Below are positions 49,101 to 52,440 of a stretch of 52,440 bases of DNA, piece after piece (the stretch's first letter is position 1; each line of letters starts with the position of its first letter). Under the pieces are notes generated by a model. It had not been told where the DNA came from, searched no databases, and saw only the letters and a program-made list of their open reading frames with translations. The translations under genes were made by a program, and so were the position numbers. The stretch is taken from positions 1-52,440 of the forward strand of contig CAZXOG010000005.1 of assembly GCA_964642315.1 (NCBI GenBank), in the 5' to 3' direction. The DNA comes from JAGVDM01 sp964642315. Its GTDB lineage: Bacteria > Patescibacteriota > Gracilibacteria > Peribacterales > Peribacteraceae.

Positions 49101-52100
49101 GCCCTTCTTCCGCAGGGTATTCCATGTCCGCTTGAAGACGGTAAGATCTACGCGGCGGTTGGCCGCAACGCTGCCATCCGGCAGAACCGTCACAAGAGCA
49201 ATGCCTGCCTCTTCGCCAGGCTCCACCGCGTACTCTTCCGGCCGGATGCCGACGTATACCCCGGCCTTGTGCACCGGAATGGAAGCGCGGGTACTCACAA
49301 CCTGGTTGCTCTCGTCAGTGACATCCACGTCGATCGAGAGCACCTGGCTGAGCGCTTCCTCCTCCAGATCCACAGGGACGTCGATCGTAAACTTGCCGCC
49401 GGCATCGAGTGTGCCTTTGCCATCGGCGATCGGCTTCGTCTCCCGTTCGCAGTCGTACCAGCACCACGCGTCCTCCAGGCTGAAGGAGTACCAGCCGTCG
49501 GTGTACTGGTTGAAGAAGTAGTCCGTGGTGATCGCGCGCCATTCCACCTGTGCGCCATCCATGGGCATGCCGAAGTAGTACGCGCCTTCCACGGCTGCAC
49601 GAACGGTATCGCCGCTGAATGCATCCTCGCGATCAAAGCTCACGTCTACCCGGTACTCGGGCTTCCGGTAGGCGAGGACTTCGAAGGTGGTGGAACCCCA
49701 GTTATTGGTGAGATCACTCCCGTCTTCAAATTCGATGTTCATCCAGTACGTTCCCAGGCTTGCCTTGGGGTCGAGCGGAAGCTCCCCCGCAAAGCTGCCG
49801 AATGCGGAGAGATTGTAGGCGTTGCCGAAGATCACGGTGCCTTCCCCGTCACTCACGGTCACACGGACGCTACGGCCCGCTGCAGGCGCTGCGAGCGCGC
49901 CGGAGTTGTCCTTGAGCCGCAGGATTCCCTTGAAATGCACGGTATCCCCCGCCCGGTAAATTGGCCGGTCCGTGTACAGGTAGCTCATGAGCTGCTGCTT
50001 CCCGGCCTCGGCCTGGAACTCCTCCCCGATGCCAAAATCACCCGGCAGCATGCCGTTTGTCCAGCTTGCGCCAACGAAGGCGAAATCATTCTCTGTCTTG
50101 GCTGTCACCCAGATTTCGGGATACCAGGTATTGCCATCCACCGCGAATGCAGCGGCATCGATCGGCACGTCGAGGAACCCCTCCGCATCCGTCGTTCCCG
50201 TGACCAGCGTATTGCCGTTGAGATCATGCAGCGCAATGTCCGCACCGGCGACCGGAGCGCCTGTCTGCATATCCACAGCCCACACAAGCGCCTTGTTGCC
50301 GCTGAACTTGAACGTGAGCGCCGTGCGGCTCACGGTAAAGTAGATCTTCTCCACCAACGGCGTGCCGGAGTAGGGATCTTTGTATTCTGGCGCGGTCACT
50401 GTAACGGCGTAGATGCCCGAAGGAAGCGGTTCGCCGACCTTCTCTTCCAGATCGAATGGTATCGAGGCCCAAGCGTTCTCCTCCGTCGGGACATCGATCG
50501 ACCACGTGCGCGCCATCGACCGCCCCGCGAGCGGAGGGACGAACTGCCAGTCCGACTGGCCCGCGCGCTGATCCGAGAGGAATTCCTTGAACGAAAGCTT
50601 CGCGAAGGAAACGTTGAGCTGCTTCACGTTGACGGCATTGAGGTAGTACACCGGCGGGAACCCGCGCTCGAAGACCCCGAACGTCCCGCTGGAGTGGATA
50701 AAAATCTGCGGAGTGATTGGTGGTGTGCGGAATGTGAACGGTTTGTCGCTCGATTCCCCCGGCTGACCGAAACTGTCCTTGAGCGATGCCCCGATCGTCA
50801 CGCTGTACTCCGTGCTCGGAGCCAGCGTGGGATACAGGTACAGCGAGGTTGTACCCCAAGTATTCTCTTCGATCTCCAGATCATCCCATCCTTCGGGTTT
50901 CGGGCTGATTTGCACCGCGTCTTTCACGGTCTTCGCGTCGTATGGGTTGGTGAAGTCGATCACGATGCCGCTGTATTCCTCGCGAATGGATCTGACCCTC
51001 ATGGGGCCGGCTGTGTGGAACTGCGCGGAGAACGGTGCTGCGCTCCCCAGCGTGCCGCCGGGGCTCTGCACGCCTGCCCTCACCAGTACCGCATGCCAAC
51101 TGTCCCAGGCAAGCGGCTGCTGGGGGATGAGAACAACGGTGGATTTGTCTGTCACCTTTTTCCCCTCTTCTTCGCGGGTGCCATAGACCACTTTGAGCGC
51201 TACCGGCGCCGCGGCCTCCGGTGACAACTTGCCCTCCTGCAATGCGCCAATCTCCTCGTCGAGGAGCAGACCTTCATGGATGGATCGGACAACTGCTACC
51301 CGCTCCGCGACGCTCTCGAGCAACACATCCTGGTTGAAGTGCAGCACGATCTGTACTTTTGAACTCACTCCGTCATAGCCGTTCGGCGGATCGGTGAAAG
51401 AGACCTCGGGCCGGCTGGTCGTGAAGGACCATGCAGTTTCTTCTGCCACAGATTCCCCCAATACATCCGTGATACCCGCAGGAACACGCACCTGGTACTC
51501 CGTTGCGGGGGCAAATCCTTCCGTCGGCGTGAACTCGAGCGTTGTCGTACTGAGCCACTTCCGCGTGCCCTCGATTGCCGGCTCGATGGTGACGGGCAAA
51601 TTCTCCGCCTGCCTCCGTCCTTCACCGATCGTGGTGAGCGGCACCATGGGACGGTCGAACGTGATGGTGACCGGCTGGAGCGGGGAAACCTGTTCCGCAA
51701 GCGGCGGCGGAATTACCTGGCTTACGCGCGGAGCGCCGGCCACGTAGAATTTGGCAACGAGCGGCTCACCGAGGAGTGCGCCATCCCGGCGAGTCGCCTC
51801 GGCGCCCACGGTAACTGTGTACGTGCCGCTCATCGCGAGAACTGCCGCCGGTTTGAACGTCATTGTCCGCTCATCGCTCCACTGCACCACCCCCTCGACC
51901 GGCGGTTCCACGGAGAAGTGCTCCGTAACGCTCTCCTCTCCCATCGGCACCGGGAACCGGAGTACGAAAGGACTCTCCCGCGCGATACGCTGGTACTGCG
52001 TCGTGGGTAATGCGGGAGCCGCCCCTCCCTCCGGCAGGATACCCGGCCGCAGGAGAAACACCGCGGCGGCGACCGACGCCGCTGCAGCGAGAACGAGGAC

Positions 52101-52133
52101 CGGTACGATAGAAAATTTGAGTGAGGCGCGCAT
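46143..52133 (-). CDS. bacterial alpha-2-macroglobulin (YfhM-like)
   Basis: A 1996-aa surface protein, normal length for the family. An N-terminal signal or membrane anchor (residues about 7-29) is followed by repeated macroglobulin (MG) domains, an A2M bait region, and the thioester domain. The thioester motif reads YGCAEQ with Cys1512 and Gln1515; the middle residue is Ala where most have Gly or Leu. The alpha-alpha toroid (for example TDQRTTALVLQTMMSIDP) follows. Such proteins trap attacking proteases in the periplasm or at the surface and are linked to PBP1C for wall repair. ATG 52133 (MRASLKFS) is preferred: CATACT lies 6 nt upstream, and an upstream in-frame ATG would hide the signal. 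Confidence 0.93.
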   Translation of the reverse strand: MRASLKFSIVPVLVLAAAASVAAAVFLLRPGILPEGGAAPALPTTQYQRIARESPFVLRFPVPMGEESVTEHFSVEPPVEGVVQWSDERTMTFKPAAVLAMSGTYTVTVGAEATRRDGALLGEPLVAKFYVAGAPRVSQVIPPPLAEQVSPLQPVTITFDRPMVPLTTIGEGRRQAENLPVTIEPAIEGTRKWLSTTTLEFTPTEGFAPATEYQVRVPAGITDVLGESVAEETAWSFTTSRPEVSFTDPPNGYDGVSSKVQIVLHFNQDVLLESVAERVAVVRSIHEGLLLDEEIGALQEGKLSPEAAAPVALKVVYGTREEEGKKVTDKSTVVLIPQQPLAWDSWHAVLVRAGVQSPGGTLGSAAPFSAQFHTAGPMRVRSIREEYSGIVIDFTNPYDAKTVKDAVQISPKPEGWDDLEIEENTWGTTSLYLYPTLAPSTEYSVTIGASLKDSFGQPGESSDKPFTFRTPPITPQIFIHSSGTFGVFERGFPPVYYLNAVNVKQLNVSFAKLSFKEFLSDQRAGQSDWQFVPPLAGRSMARTWSIDVPTEENAWASIPFDLEEKVGEPLPSGIYAVTVTAPEYKDPYSGTPLVEKIYFTVSRTALTFKFSGNKALVWAVDMQTGAPVAGADIALHDLNGNTLVTGTTDAEGFLDVPIDAAAFAVDGNTWYPEIWVTAKTENDFAFVGASWTNGMLPGDFGIGEEFQAEAGKQQLMSYLYTDRPIYRAGDTVHFKGILRLKDNSGALAAPAAGRSVRVTVSDGEGTVIFGNAYNLSAFGSFAGELPLDPKASLGTYWMNIEFEDGSDLTNNWGSTTFEVLAYRKPEYRVDVSFDREDAFSGDTVRAAVEGAYYFGMPMDGAQVEWRAITTDYFFNQYTDGWYSFSLEDAWCWYDCERETKPIADGKGTLDAGGKFTIDVPVDLEEEALSQVLSIDVDVTDESNQVVSTRASIPVHKAGVYVGIRPEEYAVEPGEEAGIALVTVLPDGSVAANRRVDLTVFKRTWNTLRKKGVDGLYYYDNEPSDERVQTLSVTTGEDGKVSANVRIPSGGQFRVLASVRDSSGRESKADTSVYAWSSMYINWPHSNSNRMTVLADKPKYTVGETAKLLVQSPFQGSGVTALITVEREGILSRRVIPVTSSAQPFEVPITENLIPNAYVSVVVVKPRAGETFNENGLDTGAPAFRIGYVKLKVETESKGLTVSITPNKRQYLPGEQVEVELTTEDWRGNPMPAEVSLAAVDMSVLALTGFRVPDLLDVFYADRGLGVRTAQNLLYILERFKPGSKGGGGGSLEERARGNFQDTAYWNPSIITDERGKATVQFTLPDNLTTWQLLAIGHTRGSQVGALAQEILETKRVILRPVRPRFAVQGDSADLAAIVHNGTEEERTFTVSLSGSGFIGSAAAQTVTIAAQGQEKVTFPVIFGNDARAAFVFMAEGGDARDEIHEQIPLLPLGIPHAVATSGFTDEATATEKLYVPVRDEVTGVQAEATLSPTLATYLPKGLEYLVQFPYGCAEQTVSSFLPNIAVAQLQGFDAFKIVSAEELDEKVVAGLERLATFQRPDGGFGYWQDSSESYPYLTAYILHALELTREAGYAIDGGVAARAHQYLQEVLRDHSMDRRLDLSERAYILYVLGETGSPDTGLLSNLYGKRSDLPIFAKAYLAMGLQRAGESRRAQNVLQEILQTASVSPRGVRFEERDGWEFRSLMNTDQRTTALVLQTMMSIDPKNDLIPNVVRAMLAMREQGHWDTTQSTVASIVALVDYLHLTGELEGDFIASLSVSDREIAQAAFNAANILTRKTASIPETAMQNGQLNPVEIRKEGTGRLYYDLLLTYFWKAKKIDPAEEGISIVREIIPVAGAPETPAVGATYKVKLTVTVPESRYFVAVESPHPAGMEGIDFSLKTSQQHLEDELEMQREGRWWWDPSWYFNHKEFRDDQVFLFADELPAGVYHYEYLLRATLPGTFQWRPARAYEMYFPEVFGNTASATMEIRDTPQS

Positions 52134-52197
52134 GGAATAAGTATGCGCGGCACCCCCAAAAACCACCAGTATCGACTGGTTCTGCCGGGAAGATGCT

Positions 52198-52287
52198 ATG
52201 CCCCCGCATAGCCGCATCGGGCTGGGCGTTGCCGTGCTCAACTTCTTCATCGGTTCCATCGTGAAGAAGTTCTTCGGCGTGGAATAA
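52198..52287 (+). CDS. possible 29-aa amphipathic peptide
   Basis: ATG to TAA encodes MPPHSRIGLGVAVLNFFIG followed by a SIVKKFFGVE tail: a hydrophobic stretch with a basic cluster, as in small membrane peptides. GGGAAG about 6 nt upstream could serve as a weak Shine-Dalgarno. It is divergent from the alpha-2-macroglobulin gene and shares its control region. It may be a chance frame. Confidence 0.25.
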   Translation: MPPHSRIGLGVAVLNFFIGSIVKKFFGVE

Positions 52288-52337
52288 CTGATAGTCGCGT
52301 TGTACGAAGGAAACAAATCCCGCAGGAATAGAAAGCT

Positions 52338-52371
52338 GTCCCGAAGACAAGCTCCGCTTGTCTGCAGGGAC
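52338..52371. repeat. long interrupted hairpin
   Basis: GTCCC pairs with GGGAC as an outer stem, and AGACAAGC pairs with GCTTGTCT as an inner perfect 8-bp stem with a TCC loop. There is no T-tract on either side. Its role is unknown. Confidence 0.5.
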
Positions 52372-52440
52372 ACCACTCAAGGGAAAGGATGGCCCTCGGA
52401 AGGAAAACCGTGAGGTTTGTCTTCCGCGCCAGAGTGGCAG

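Larger units (their letters stand above)
52134..52440. other. upstream region of the alpha-2-macroglobulin gene
   Basis: No established gene is seen in these 307 nt. ACCAGT-atcg-ACTGGT is a perfect palindrome at 52165-52180. A minus-strand promoter TTGTTT, 17 nt, TATCAG (52288-52316) could drive the downstream gene with a long leader. A large two-part hairpin lies at 52338-52371. Nothing recognisable occupies the last 60 nt. Confidence 0.4.

Noticed and set aside
46899..51224. Two long plus-strand frames opposite the alpha-2-macroglobulin gene
   Set aside because: Arg/His-rich antisense shadows without motifs; the minus-strand frame carries the thioester motif and full domain series.

Overview
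The window reads as a chromosomal segment of a bacterium with a small, tightly packed, GC-rich genome. TGA is used as a stop (for example at the end of the MBOAT gene), so the standard bacterial code applies. The gene set suggests a Candidate Phyla Radiation (Patescibacteria) member. An SLH-domain S-layer-like protein starting MKKVLASVSVAA, a DhnA-type class I aldolase, an unlinked 23S gene and sparse biosynthesis point towards the Peregrinibacteria/Peribacteria branch. That placement is inference from gene content, not a phylogeny.

Left end (1-9.4 kb): the 5' part of a 23S rRNA gene on the minus strand, with no 16S beside it. An MBOAT O-acyltransferase plus SGNH partner pair follows on the plus strand. 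Then come ssb, rpoB and an Fe/Mn superoxide dismutase on the minus strand. rpoB is interrupted by a 100-N scaffold gap flanked by an exact 55-bp duplication, which is an assembly join; collapsing it restores one frame. rpoB has no rpoC or rplJL neighbour and encodes a roughly 90-residue histone-H1-like Lys/Ala/Pro tail at its N terminus.

9.4-21.3 kb: a FemX-like peptidoglycan transferase, a 1421-aa SLH surface protein, cysS, two unrecognised proteins on either side of a divergent promoter region, class I fructose-bisphosphate aldolase, and an RTX-repeat protein carrying a Planctomycetes-style N-terminal motif.

21.3-35 kb: a four-helix-bundle protein, yidC-rnpA, gatC-gatA, a methyltransferase, tRNA-Asp(GTC), and an envelope group (LysM/M23 peptidase, D-Ala-D-Ala carboxypeptidase, FtsQ-like). 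A divergent glycosyltransferase leads into a plus-strand run of NAD(P)HX dehydratase and laccase-domain protein; a dGTPase follows, and a second M23 peptidase is convergent with it.

35-52.4 kb: an N-formylglutamate-amidohydrolase family protein overlapping an MscS-like channel, a class I/II aminotransferase, a ribokinase-like kinase translationally coupled to a nucleoside hydrolase, and a phosphoribosyltransferase-HAD fusion. Together the last three look like nucleoside/ribose salvage. An autoregulated ArsR-ArsP arsenical module follows. The window ends with penicillin-binding protein 1C behind a 1996-aa alpha-2-macroglobulin, a known envelope-defence pair.

Two features recur. Many start codons (at least eight at exactly 6 nt) sit 6-8 nt downstream of a TANNNT-like -10 box with no Shine-Dalgarno, which implies widespread leaderless transcription. 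Several intergenic regions also hold imperfect palindromes built from 7-8 bp units whose sequence differs between sites while the layout is the same.
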